From: Candidatus Sulfidibacterium hydrothermale
Lineage (GTDB): Bacteria; Bacteroidota; Bacteroidia; Bacteroidales; F082
Length of the DNA stretch: 64,000 bases
Direction: 5' to 3'
Assembly (NCBI RefSeq): GCF_020149915.1
Contig: NZ_CP083760.1
Location: 806,001 to 870,000, forward strand
A program made the translations under genes and the position numbers. Positions 51,829 through 59,290 of this stretch are shown piece after piece; position 1 is the first letter of the stretch; each line of letters starts with the position of its first letter. A model generated the notes under the pieces. That model searched no databases and was not told the origin of the DNA. It saw only the letters and a list, made by a program, of their open reading frames with translations.

Positions 51829-53841
51829 TTAAAATAATCCGTTCACCAGCTTGTCATCGGCCAGATGGGGAAGGGTAACCCGTAAATTGGGATTTTGTTC
51901 CATGGCTCGTTTGGCGGCAAACAGAGCGCCGTTGTTACGAGCCCAACTACGGCGGGAGATTCCGTTGTTGACATCCCAGTAAAGCATGGCCTGCAGCCGG
52001 CGATGGGCGTCATCGCTGCCATCGAGAACCATCCCAAATCCGCCGTTAATGACTTCGCCCCAACCTACGCCGCCGCCGTTGTGGATAGAAACCCACGTGG
52101 CGCCACGGAAAGCATCGCCAATAACATTTTGAATGGCCATGTCTGCCGTGAATTTGGAACCGTCGTAAATGTTGGAAGTTTCGCGGAAAGGCGAGTCGGT
52201 TCCGGAAACATCGTGATGGTCACGCCCAAGCACAATGGGTGCCGAAATACGTCCGTTTTTGATGGCCTGGTTAAAGGCCGATGCAATTTTGATGCGTCCT
52301 TCAGCATCGGCATACAGAATACGGGCTTGTGAACCCACCACCAGTTTGTTTTGCTGTGCGCCCCTGATCCACTGGATATTGTCGGCCAATTGGCTTTTAA
52401 TTTTCTGTGGGGCATTGGCGTGGATGGTTTCAAGTACATTGGCGGCAATTTCGTCGGTAAGGGCCAAATCTTCCGGCTTGCCGGAAGTACAAACCCAACG
52501 AAACGGGCCAAATCCATAATCAAAAAACAGGGGCCCCATAATATCTTGAACATAAGATGGGTAACGGAAATTGATACCGTCTTTGGCCATGATGTCGGCG
52601 CCGGCACGCGAAGCTTCCAGCAAAAAAGCATTGCCATAATCAAAGAAATACATTCCCTTTGCTGTCAATTGATTGATGGCAGCTACCTGGCGGCGCAACG
52701 ATGCCCGTACTTTTTCTTTAAAAGCTTCCGGATCTTCGGCCATCAGCCGGTTCGATTCTTCAAAGCTTAATCCGGCAGGATAATATCCGCCTGACCACGG
52801 GTTGTGTAATGAAGTTTGATCAGAACCAAGATCTACCCGGATATCCTCTTCAACCAGTCTTTCCCACAAGTCCACAATATTTCCTTCATAAGCCAGCGAA
52901 ACGACTTCTTTTCCAGCTTTGGCTTTGCGGATGCGCGGAATCAGTTCGTCGAGGTTGGTGTAAATTTCGTCCACCCAACCCTGTTCGTGTCGTTTTTGTG
53001 CTGCTTTGGGGTTCACTTCGGCAACTACGGAAATTACTCCGGCAATGTCGCCGGCTTTGGGCTGAGCGCCCGACATGCCACCCAGTCCGGAAGAAACAAA
53101 AAGTTTTCCGGCAAAGGGGTCTTCGCCATTTTTGGCTGTTTTGCGGGCAGCGTTCATTACGGTAATGGTGGTGCCGTGCACAATGCCCTGTGGACCGATG
53201 TACATGTAAGAGCCGGCGGTCATTTGTCCGTACTGGCTTACGCCCAGTGCATTAAAACGTTCCCAGTCGTCCTGTGACGAGTAGTTGGGAATGACCATGC
53301 CGTTGGTGACCACTACCCGCGGAGCGTCTTTGTGCGACGGAAACAGTCCCATAGGATGGCCTGAATACATCACCAGGGTTTGTTCGTCGGTCATGGTGGC
53401 GAGATACTGCATGGTGAGCAGATATTGTGCCCAGTTCATAAAAACGGATCCGTTGCCACCATAAGTGATCAACTCATGCGGGTGCTGTGCCACTGCCGGG
53501 TCCAGGTTGTTTTGGATCATCAGCATAATGGCTGCAGCCTGCCGGCTTTTGTGCGGATATTCGTCGATAGGCCGGGCGTACATGTCGTAATCCGGACGGA
53601 AACGGTACATATAAATCCGGCCGTATTTTTTCAGCTCATCGGCAAATTCCGGTGCCAGGGTTTTATGAAATTCTTTTGGAAAATAGCGCAGCGCATTTTT
53701 CAACGCCAGCTTTTTTTCTTCCGTAGTAAGGATGTCTTTGCGGACAGGAGCATGATTGATATCGGGATCATACGGTTTAGGGTCGGGTAATTTTTCGGGA
53801 ATCCCCTGTAAAATAGCCGACTGAAATTCCTTTATGTTCAT
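51829..53841 (-). CDS. hutU: Urocanate hydratase
   Basis: Second step of histidine degradation, NAD+-dependent hydration of urocanate. 670 residues. NAD-binding loop and core motifs: LITYGGNGSVFMNWAQYLLTMQYLATM, QTLVMYSGHPMGLFPSHKDAPRVVVTNGMVIPNYS, YMYIGPQGIVHGTTITVMNAAR, FVSSGLGGMSGAQPKAGDIAGV, SDQTSLHNPWSGGYYPAGL, FGPFRWVCTSGKPEDL, SDDAHRRLQAMLYWDVNNGISRRSWARNN. Monocistronic here; the formimidoylglutamase that acts later in the pathway is at 61.7 kb. Confidence 0.97.
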   Translation of the reverse strand: MNIKEFQSAILQGIPEKLPDPKPYDPDINHAPVRKDILTTEEKKLALKNALRYFPKEFHKTLAPEFADELKKYGRIYMYRFRPDYDMYARPIDEYPHKSRQAAAIMLMIQNNLDPAVAQHPHELITYGGNGSVFMNWAQYLLTMQYLATMTDEQTLVMYSGHPMGLFPSHKDAPRVVVTNGMVIPNYSSQDDWERFNALGVSQYGQMTAGSYMYIGPQGIVHGTTITVMNAARKTAKNGEDPFAGKLFVSSGLGGMSGAQPKAGDIAGVISVVAEVNPKAAQKRHEQGWVDEIYTNLDELIPRIRKAKAGKEVVSLAYEGNIVDLWERLVEEDIRVDLGSDQTSLHNPWSGGYYPAGLSFEESNRLMAEDPEAFKEKVRASLRRQVAAINQLTAKGMYFFDYGNAFLLEASRAGADIMAKDGINFRYPSYVQDIMGPLFFDYGFGPFRWVCTSGKPEDLALTDEIAANVLETIHANAPQKIKSQLADNIQWIRGAQQNKLVVGSQARILYADAEGRIKIASAFNQAIKNGRISAPIVLGRDHHDVSGTDSPFRETSNIYDGSKFTADMAIQNVIGDAFRGATWVSIHNGGGVGWGEVINGGFGMVLDGSDDAHRRLQAMLYWDVNNGISRRSWARNNGALFAAKRAMEQNPNLRVTLPHLADDKLVNGLF

Positions 53842-53858
53842 GGTATTTTGTTTTTCGG

Positions 53859-53866
53859 CAAATTTA
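53859..53866 (-). promoter_or_regulatory. -7 promoter box of hutU
   Basis: TAAATTTG on the minus strand, 17 bases before the ATG. Confidence 0.55.
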
Positions 53867-53917
53867 CAAAAAAGTGACCGGTAACGGTTTGGTTATGGCC
53901 AATGCATGCTCTTTTTT

Positions 53918-54079
53918 GGGGCGGCCGTCGCACAGGCTTTCACGGGCTGGTTGCTCATAGTCCTCGGTCGGGGGTCGTATCGGCTAAGCGTTTGCGGGGG
54001 CTTCCGTTGGTCGCCCCGCCTCCGCAAGCCTCCAGCCGTCTCCCGTCCTGCGGGCTATCCGCACCATCCCTGCCGCAGA
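53918..54079 (+). repeat. GC-rich dispersed intergenic repeat (family A)
   Basis: Best copy partner of 44637-44799: GGCTTTCACGGGCTGGTTGC, TCATAGTCCTCGG, ATCGGCTAAGCGTTTGCGGG, CGCCCCGCCTCCGCAAGCC, CGGGCTATCCGCACCATCCC. Same orientation as that copy relative to a downstream minus-strand promoter (here hutU, there trp). Immediately followed by a family D hairpin. Confidence 0.85.
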
Positions 54080-54084
54080 TGTCT

Positions 54085-54112
54085 CTTTTCAGATCGAATC
54101 AGACCTGAAAAG
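54085..54112. repeat. Dispersed hairpin (family D)
   Basis: CTTTTCAGATC-GAATCA-GACCTGAAAAG; the loop GAATCA differs by one base from that of the 51516 copy. Confidence 0.7.
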
Positions 54113-54440
54113 TGGCGTGTGCAGGGTTTTTACTGACAAAAATTGTTTTTTAGCCAGGATGAACCTGAATCTGTTCTTGTTTCGTGCGTATAATGTTCAC
54201 GAATTTAGGGGGTATTTTCAATGCCTTTCGCTTTTCTGTGGAAATGCGTTCGCGTTGCGCAAACGCGGACGAGGAAAGGATAACGGCTGTGTTTTTTTTA
54301 CTTTTTTGTGGAAAGTAGGACGGTTACTTTTGTTTAACCCTTTCAGGGTTATCCATTTTCTTTATTGTTCTTTCCCTGCACTTCGTACAGGGTTATTTGG
54401 GTTTAATCCCTTCGGGATTAGATGCCCACAGGTTTTTCGT
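54113..54440. other. Intergenic region with short palindromes
   Basis: Contains AACCCTTTCAGGGTTATC, ACTTCGTACAGGGTTATTTGG and AATCCCTTCGGGATTAGATG, mini-palindromes related in style to the family B repeats. No gene recognised. Confidence 0.5.
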
Positions 54441-54606
54441 TGAATAAAATGTTTGTAAAATCCCAAAAGACAAAAAGACAAATCCCAAAAAAATCCCAAA
54501 TTTCAAAAATCAATCGGTTTGTCCTGCTGAGCAACGCGAAGCATCTCTTTTAACAGTCGTGATTATTTTTAAGATCCTTCACTGCGCTGCGCTTCGTTCA
54601 GGATGA
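54441..54606 (+). repeat. First, truncated unit of the family C tandem array, left of the IS110-type insertion
   Basis: AAATCCCAAAAGACAAAAAGAC followed by the hairpin GTCCTGCTGAGCAACGCGAAGCATCTC ... CTGCGCTTCGTTCAGGATGA (54521-54606), base for base like the array unit at 55.95-56.09 kb, but cut at GGATGA where the transposable element begins. Confidence 0.85.
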
Positions 54607-54612
54607 ACTGTG

Positions 54613-55584
54613 TTAAAAAGCAAATATTTTTTCATAATTTTCTTCGTATTTATTCAATTTTGTTCCAATAGCATAGGCCTGTCTTAACAACTTATTTGCA
54701 ATTGCAATTTTTATAACTCTTTCGGGCTTTCCTTTTTCTGATAATCTATCATAGAGTGCTATACATTGACTATTGTGTTTTTTTGCTGACCATGAACATA
54801 AATACAATAGCTTGCGTATATATCTGTTCCCCATTTTTGTAATGTGTCCTTTTCCGTTTATACTTGTCCCTGATGAAAATATCCTGGGAACCAACCCTAC
54901 GTAAGAAGATAATCTCTTAGCATTGTCAAATTTTTGAAAGTTATTGGTAATTGCTATCAGGATGGCCGCTGTTTTTGGTCCAATACCCGGAATAGATGTC
55001 AGCGCATTAAATGTATTGGCATAATGTATTTTTATTTTTTCAAGTATTCCGGCTTCCAGTTTAGCTATTTTCAGTTTAATCGTTTTTAACAATGCTCTTA
55101 ACTCACGCATTACTTTCTTGTCGCAATCAGGAAACCGGGAAAATGCTTCCAGTTGATTATGAAGCATGGTTGCCTGTTTTTGCAAACCTTCAATGGCAGA
55201 ATGAATTTGCTGAACCTGCATAATCACCGGCTCATCGGGTTGCCACAAAACGGGTTGTTCTGATTGGCCATATAAAGCGATCATCAGGGCATCTTTTTTA
55301 TCCGTTTTGGCTTTTACCATTCGCATTCTTACGAAGTGTTTAATCTGCAATGGATTAACTACGGATACTTTTACCCCTTGTTTAAAAAGAAACCGGGCTA
55401 AAAACAGATAATAAGGGCCTGTTGCTTCCATTACACAGAGATCCTCTTTATCAATAATCTTCATAAACTTTGTAAACCCTTTGGCATCATTACTGTATTT
55501 GAAAAAAGAGAACTTTTCATCTTTTTTTTGAAAAGCAACATCAAAAGTTAATTTTGATACATCAATTCCTATAACTTTGCACAT
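54613..55584 (-). CDS. IS110-family transposase (DEDD recombinase)
   Basis: 323 residues. N-terminal RuvC-like DEDD domain: Asp8 in GIDVSK, Glu53 in VMEATGPYYLF, Asp95 and Asp98 in KTDKKDAL. Central helical coiled region (about 125-190). C-terminal Tnp20 domain with SIPGIGPKTAAILIAI (about 197-212) and PRIFSSGTSINGKGHITKMG, which holds the catalytic serine (Ser237 or Ser238) and the GN.YIR helix. Length and all hallmark residues are intact, so the element may be active. It forms a complex with the bridge RNA encoded just upstream and recombines donor and target via a core dinucleotide. Confidence 0.95.
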   Translation of the reverse strand: MCKVIGIDVSKLTFDVAFQKKDEKFSFFKYSNDAKGFTKFMKIIDKEDLCVMEATGPYYLFLARFLFKQGVKVSVVNPLQIKHFVRMRMVKAKTDKKDALMIALYGQSEQPVLWQPDEPVIMQVQQIHSAIEGLQKQATMLHNQLEAFSRFPDCDKKVMRELRALLKTIKLKIAKLEAGILEKIKIHYANTFNALTSIPGIGPKTAAILIAITNNFQKFDNAKRLSSYVGLVPRIFSSGTSINGKGHITKMGNRYIRKLLYLCSWSAKKHNSQCIALYDRLSEKGKPERVIKIAIANKLLRQAYAIGTKLNKYEENYEKIFAF

Positions 55585-55589
55585 GACAA

Positions 55590-55806
55590 GATGTTTTTAT
55601 CAGAAGGGATTCTACTTTGTCTTTTCAATCCTAAATACAGGCTTTCATGCCTAACGAACTGTTCAAGATTGAGTAGAAAGGAGAAAGGGACTATCATCCT
55701 GAACGGGCTTTTTTAGCCTAATGACAACCATTAGTCTTTATCTTTCTCCTTTTTCTCTTCTGATTGGTTAATAATTTTCAAACTTAACACTTCCTGTAAT
55801 TATTTC
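55590..55806 (-). ncRNA. Predicted IS110 bridge RNA
   Basis: Read on the minus strand. Target-binding loop: outer stem 55736-55732/55693-55689 (GACTA/TAGTC), inner hairpin 55718-55715/55709-55706 (GGCT/AGCC). Its 5' strand holds TTGTCAT (55727-55721) and its 3' strand CGTTCAGGATGA (55705-55694). Donor-binding loop: outer stem 55672-55667/55630-55625 (TCAATC/GATTGA), inner hairpin 55652-55649/55642-55639 (AGGC/GCCT), 5' strand ACAGTTC (55662-55656), 3' strand TAGGAT (55633-55628). The guides match target flanks and element ends respectively (see findings). Boundaries are approximate; an alternative hairpin CTAATG/CATTAG inside the first loop is also possible. Confidence 0.75.
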
Positions 55807-55812
55807 TTTTTG

Positions 55813-55820
55813 CAAACATA
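55813..55820 (-). promoter_or_regulatory. -7 half of the IS circle-junction promoter
   Basis: TATGTTTG on the minus strand, 2 bases inside the core. In the integrated copy the flank gives no TTTG 20 bases upstream (TTTT instead). In a circular junction the other end supplies TTTG (54624-54621) exactly 20 bases upstream. Confidence 0.65.
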
Positions 55821-57250
55821 GGATGACAATAAAATATGGTAAAACACTGAAAATCAACGGTTCACTATTCGCTATTCACCATTCATCACTCAACATTCAT
55901 CATTGACATCAAACATACGAGTACCTCAAATACCTAAAGTGGGAAATCACAAAAAGACAAAAAGACAAATCCCAAAAGAAATCTCAAATTTCAAAAATCA
56001 ATCGGTTTGTCCTGCTGAGCAACGCGAAGCATCTCTTTTAACAGTCGTGATTATTTTTAAGATCCTTCACTGCGCTGCGCTTCGTTCAGGATGACAATAA
56101 AATATGGTAAAACACTGAAAATCAACGGTTCACTATTCGCTATTCACCATTCATCACTCAACATTCATCATTGACATCAAACATACGAGTACCTCAAATA
56201 CCTAAAGTGGGAAATCACAAAAGAAATCTCAAATTCCAAAAATCAATCGGTTTATCCTGCTGAGCGTAGCGAAGAATCTCTTTGAACAGTCGTGATTATT
56301 TTTAGATCCTTCACTGCGCTGCACTTCGTTCAAGATGACAATAAAACATGGTAAAACACTGAAAATCAACGATTCACTATTCACTATTCACCATTCAGCA
56401 CTCAACATTTATCGTTCAACATTCATCATTGATATCAAACATACGAGTACTTCAAATACCTAAAGTGGGAAATCACAAAAAGACAAAAAGACAAATCACA
56501 AAAGAAATCTCAAATTTCAAAAATCAATCGGTTTGTCCTGCTGAGCAACGCGAAGCATCTCTTTTAACAGTCGTGATTATTTTTAAGATCCTTCACTACG
56601 CTGCGCTTCGTTCAGAATGACAACAAAATATGGTAAAACACTGAAAATCAACGGTTCGCTATTCGCTATTCACCATTCATCACTCAACATTTATCGTTCA
56701 ACATTCATCATTGACATCAAACATACGAGTACCTCAAATACCTAAAGTGGGAAATCACAAAAGAAATCTCAAATTCCAAAAATCAATCGGTTTATCCTGC
56801 TGAGCGTAGCGAAGAATCTCTTTGAACAGTCGTGATTATTTTTAGATCCTTCACTGCGCTGCACTTCGTTCAAGATGACAATAAAACATGGTAAAACACT
56901 GAAAATCAACGATTCACTATTCACTATTCACCATTCAGCACTCAACATTTATCGTTCAACATTCATCATTGACATCAAACATACGAGTACTTCAAATACC
57001 TAAAGTGGGAAATCACAAAAAGACAAAAAGACAAATCCCAAAAGAAATCTCAAATTCCAAAAATCAAACGGTTTGTCCTGCTGAGCAACGCGAAGCATCT
57101 CTTTTAACAGTCGTGATTATTTTTAGATCCTTCACTACGCTGCACTTCGTTCAGAATGACAATAAAATATGGTAAAACACTGAAAATCAACGGTCAATAT
57201 TCACTATTCACCATTCATCACTCAACATTTATCATTCGTCCTTCCCAATG
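55820..57250 (+). repeat. Tandem array of family C units (five complete and one partial)
   Basis: Units start at about 55821, 56089, 56333, 56615, 56873 and 57154 (lengths 268, 244, 282, 258, 281; last one truncated). Each has GATGACAATAAAATATGG, AACACTGAAAATCAACG, an (ATTCACTATTCACC)-like low-complexity part, AAACATACGAGTAC(C/T)TCAAATACC, AAAGTGGGAAATCACAAAA, then the hairpin GTCCTGCTGAGC...GATCCTTCACT.CGCTGC.CTTCGTTCA. Units alternate between two hairpin variants (AACGCGAAGCATCTC / GTAGCGAAGAATCTC). The 63-residue frames they contain lack a conserved start and are not genes. Together with 54441-54606 the array was once continuous before the IS insertion. Confidence 0.92.
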
Positions 57251-57416
57251 ACCAATGACTTTTTCCCATTCATCGGTTCATCATTCTACATTTATCGTTC
57301 ATCACTTGTCATTGACATCAAACATTCCCACATTGTACATCCTCACATCTTAAACATCCTTCCATCCAAACATCCTTCCGTCCCACATCCCCACATCAAA
57401 CATCCGGTAGGCAGTG

Positions 57417-58022
57417 CTAAATCCTCTCCTTCGAATTTTTCAGGATGTTGTACAAAAACTCGCGGGCTCTGAAAAGCTGGGCTTTCACCGTTCCGAGCGG
57501 AAGGTTGAGTTCTTTGGTGATTTCTTCGTAACTGTATTCTTTGAAATAGCGCAGCTCAATAAGTTTTTTGTAATGTGGTTTCAGCTTATCCACTACTTCG
57601 TGCATCAGTTTGATTTTTTGCGAACGGATGAATTGTTCTTCGGGGTCTAAATTTTCGTCCGGCAAACGGGTTGGCTGGTCTTCTTCGGTTTGGCCGGGTA
57701 AGCCATCAGCGGCGCGTGCTGTTTTGCTGCGGGTGCGCATGTAATCGATGCAGTTGTTGGTAGCAATTTTAAACAGCCAGGTGCTGAAAGCAAATTCGGG
57801 GGTGTACTGGTGAAGATTTTTGAATGCTTTCCCAAAAGCTTCGATGGTTAAATCTTCGGCATCATGCGGGTTTTGGGTCATTTTCAGCATCATAAAGTAC
57901 AGTCCGTCGTAATAATGATGCAGTAATTCGGCATAAGCATGTTGGTCACCGTGATCCAGTGCCCTGCGGATAAGTTTATAATCCCTTCTTCCTTTTTCCG
58001 TAAGGTTTCTGCTTATTTCCAT
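57417..58022 (-). CDS. RNA polymerase ECF-type sigma factor
   Basis: About 201 residues from the ATG at 58022 (MEISRNLTEKGRRDYKLIRR); region 2 GDQHAYAELLHHYYDGLYFMMLKMTQNPHDAEDLTIEAFGKAFKNLHQY with FSTWLFKIATNNCIDYMRTR, and region 4 ELRYFKEYSYEEITKELNLPLGTVKAQLFRARE. The frame extends to 58094 but this would overlap the upstream glycosyltransferase by 82 bases; even from 58022 it overlaps by 10. Directs a subset of promoters, probably envelope-related; no anti-sigma factor is adjacent. Confidence 0.93.
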   Translation of the reverse strand: MEISRNLTEKGRRDYKLIRRALDHGDQHAYAELLHHYYDGLYFMMLKMTQNPHDAEDLTIEAFGKAFKNLHQYTPEFAFSTWLFKIATNNCIDYMRTRSKTARAADGLPGQTEEDQPTRLPDENLDPEEQFIRSQKIKLMHEVVDKLKPHYKKLIELRYFKEYSYEEITKELNLPLGTVKAQLFRAREFLYNILKNSKERI

Positions 58023-59146
58023 CGGGCCTGTTTCGTAAAAAATCCCATAAATCCGGTCATTGCCATTAAAATGAAGTGAAAGGGTTCCCACCAAAGCGAA
58101 AATAACAAGATTTGTTTTTCCTTCAACCGATTACTTAAATTTTTATAAATAATAATGCGGGTGATCAAACGCAGTAAAATTCCTGTTGCAAGTATTCCTG
58201 AAATGATAAGGTTGTCTATGAGAAATAGCAAACCCACAAGGCCGGTATAGTAAAAACCCATACTGGCAGTAAATATTCCCAACAGAAACTTATAACGAAG
58301 TTTATATTTTTTTCCGGTGGTCAGGTGGCGCCGTTTTTGTTTAAACCATTCGCTAAAACGGTGTTTGGGTTCCGAATAAACAAACGATTCGGGGGACAAT
58401 TCCACCTGGGTGTTTTCTTTCCGGGCTACCTGATTGATAAACAAATCGTCGTCACCCGAAGCAATATCGTAATGCGAAATAAACCCTTTGTTTTTCAGGA
58501 AAAGTGACTTGCGGTACGACAGGTTACGCCCCACACCCATGTACGGTTTTCCCGCAAGGGCAAACGAAAGGTATTGTAAGGCAGTGAAAAAGGTGTCGTA
58601 GCGGATCATCCGGTTCAAAAACCCTTTTTGCGGATAATAAGGTCCGTAAGCAATAACGATTTCTGTTTGCTTGTTGTAATGAGAAGCCATCCGGCTGATC
58701 CAGTAAGGCGATGCCGGTTTGCAGTCGGCATCGGTCAATAATAAAACTTCGTGGGCCGCCGATTTGATGCCGATGGACAGCGGGAATTTTTTCCCGTGGA
58801 AAAAATTCAGGTCGCGTTCGATGGTAATTACCTTCAGGTGCGGATACCGGTTTTGCATCTCTTTCAGGTAGTCGGCGGTTTCGTCATCGGAAGCATGGTT
58901 AACCACTACGACTTCAAAATCAGGATATTTTTGGTCGAGAATTGCCGGCAGGTTTTTTTTCAGATGATGGTATTCGTTACGGGCAGCAATAACGACGGAA
59001 ACCGGGGGTTGTTCTGTGGTGGCAGGCGGTTGTTTTTTTAAAAAAGCAAGTCGTGAAAAAATTCCCCAGTAAAAGATAAGCTGGACGAGAAGTCCGGTTA
59101 AAAACAACGATAAAAAGATGATTTCAACAAAAGTAAAGTGGGTCAT
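58013..59146 (-). CDS. Membrane-bound family 2 glycosyltransferase
   Basis: 377 residues. N-terminal transmembrane helix (IIFLSLFLTGLLVQLIFYWG), GT2 domain (VSVVIAARNEYHHLKKNL, YPDFEVVVVNHASDDETADY, LLLTDADCKPAS (DxD), DIASGDDDLFINQVA, KQKRRHLTTGKKY, i.e. Q-x-R-RW-like motif) and C-terminal transmembrane helices (about 280-345). Makes or modifies an extracellular polysaccharide or glycolipid. Starts an operon with the sigma factor gene; a -7 box is at 59176-59169. Confidence 0.9.
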   Translation of the reverse strand: MTHFTFVEIIFLSLFLTGLLVQLIFYWGIFSRLAFLKKQPPATTEQPPVSVVIAARNEYHHLKKNLPAILDQKYPDFEVVVVNHASDDETADYLKEMQNRYPHLKVITIERDLNFFHGKKFPLSIGIKSAAHEVLLLTDADCKPASPYWISRMASHYNKQTEIVIAYGPYYPQKGFLNRMIRYDTFFTALQYLSFALAGKPYMGVGRNLSYRKSLFLKNKGFISHYDIASGDDDLFINQVARKENTQVELSPESFVYSEPKHRFSEWFKQKRRHLTTGKKYKLRYKFLLGIFTASMGFYYTGLVGLLFLIDNLIISGILATGILLRLITRIIIYKNLSNRLKEKQILLFSLWWEPFHFILMAMTGFMGFFTKQARWK

Positions 59147-59168
59147 TTGCCGGAAAATTTTAACGGCG

Positions 59169-59176
59169 CAAAGGTA
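59169..59176 (-). promoter_or_regulatory. -7 promoter box of the glycosyltransferase-sigma unit
   Basis: TACCTTTG on the minus strand, 22 bases before the ATG at 59146. Confidence 0.55.
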
Positions 59177-59263
59177 TTGAAAATCTCGGGGTGGTAAAGG
59201 CCGAAAATCGATTTTCCGTTTTGTGAAATTATTACCGGTAGTTTCCGTAAGATGGAAATGCCC

Positions 59264-59271
59264 TATCTTTG
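59264..59271 (+). promoter_or_regulatory. -7 promoter box of tgt
   Basis: TATCTTTG, 19 bases before the ATG. Confidence 0.55.
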
Positions 59272-59290
59272 CCGAAATTTTTGAAGATCT

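Larger units (their letters stand above)
54605..55824 (-). mobile_element. IS110-family insertion sequence (about 1220 bp) inserted in the family C repeat
   Basis: Ends inferred from the interrupted repeat: the unit text runs CGTTCAGGATGA | then foreign sequence, and resumes at AGGATGACAATAAAATATGG after 1220 bp. AGGATGA occurs at both junctions (54600-54606 and 55820-55826), so the exact crossover is ambiguous within 7 bp; the guide analysis favours a core dinucleotide AT (54603-54604 and 55823-55824). The element has no terminal inverted repeats. The transposase stop lies 8 bases from one end, and about 240 bases of non-coding sequence precede the gene at the other, the layout of the IS110 subgroup (bridge RNA in the 5' end), rather than of the IS1111 subgroup. 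Confidence 0.88.

Noticed and set aside
54600-54606. 7-bp target-site duplication of the IS
   Set aside because: IS110 elements do not normally make duplications; the AGGATGA at both ends is better explained by a 2-base core plus shared flanking bases in donor and target.
55903-57175. Three 63-68-residue open frames repeated in the tandem array
   Set aside because: They arise from the repeat itself, start at non-ATG or unconserved codons, are destroyed by deletions in units 2 and 4, and run through the hairpin arms; not genes.
55820-57250. CRISPR-like array
   Set aside because: Units are 244-282 bp with nearly identical interiors; there are no short repeats with unique spacers and no cas gene nearby.
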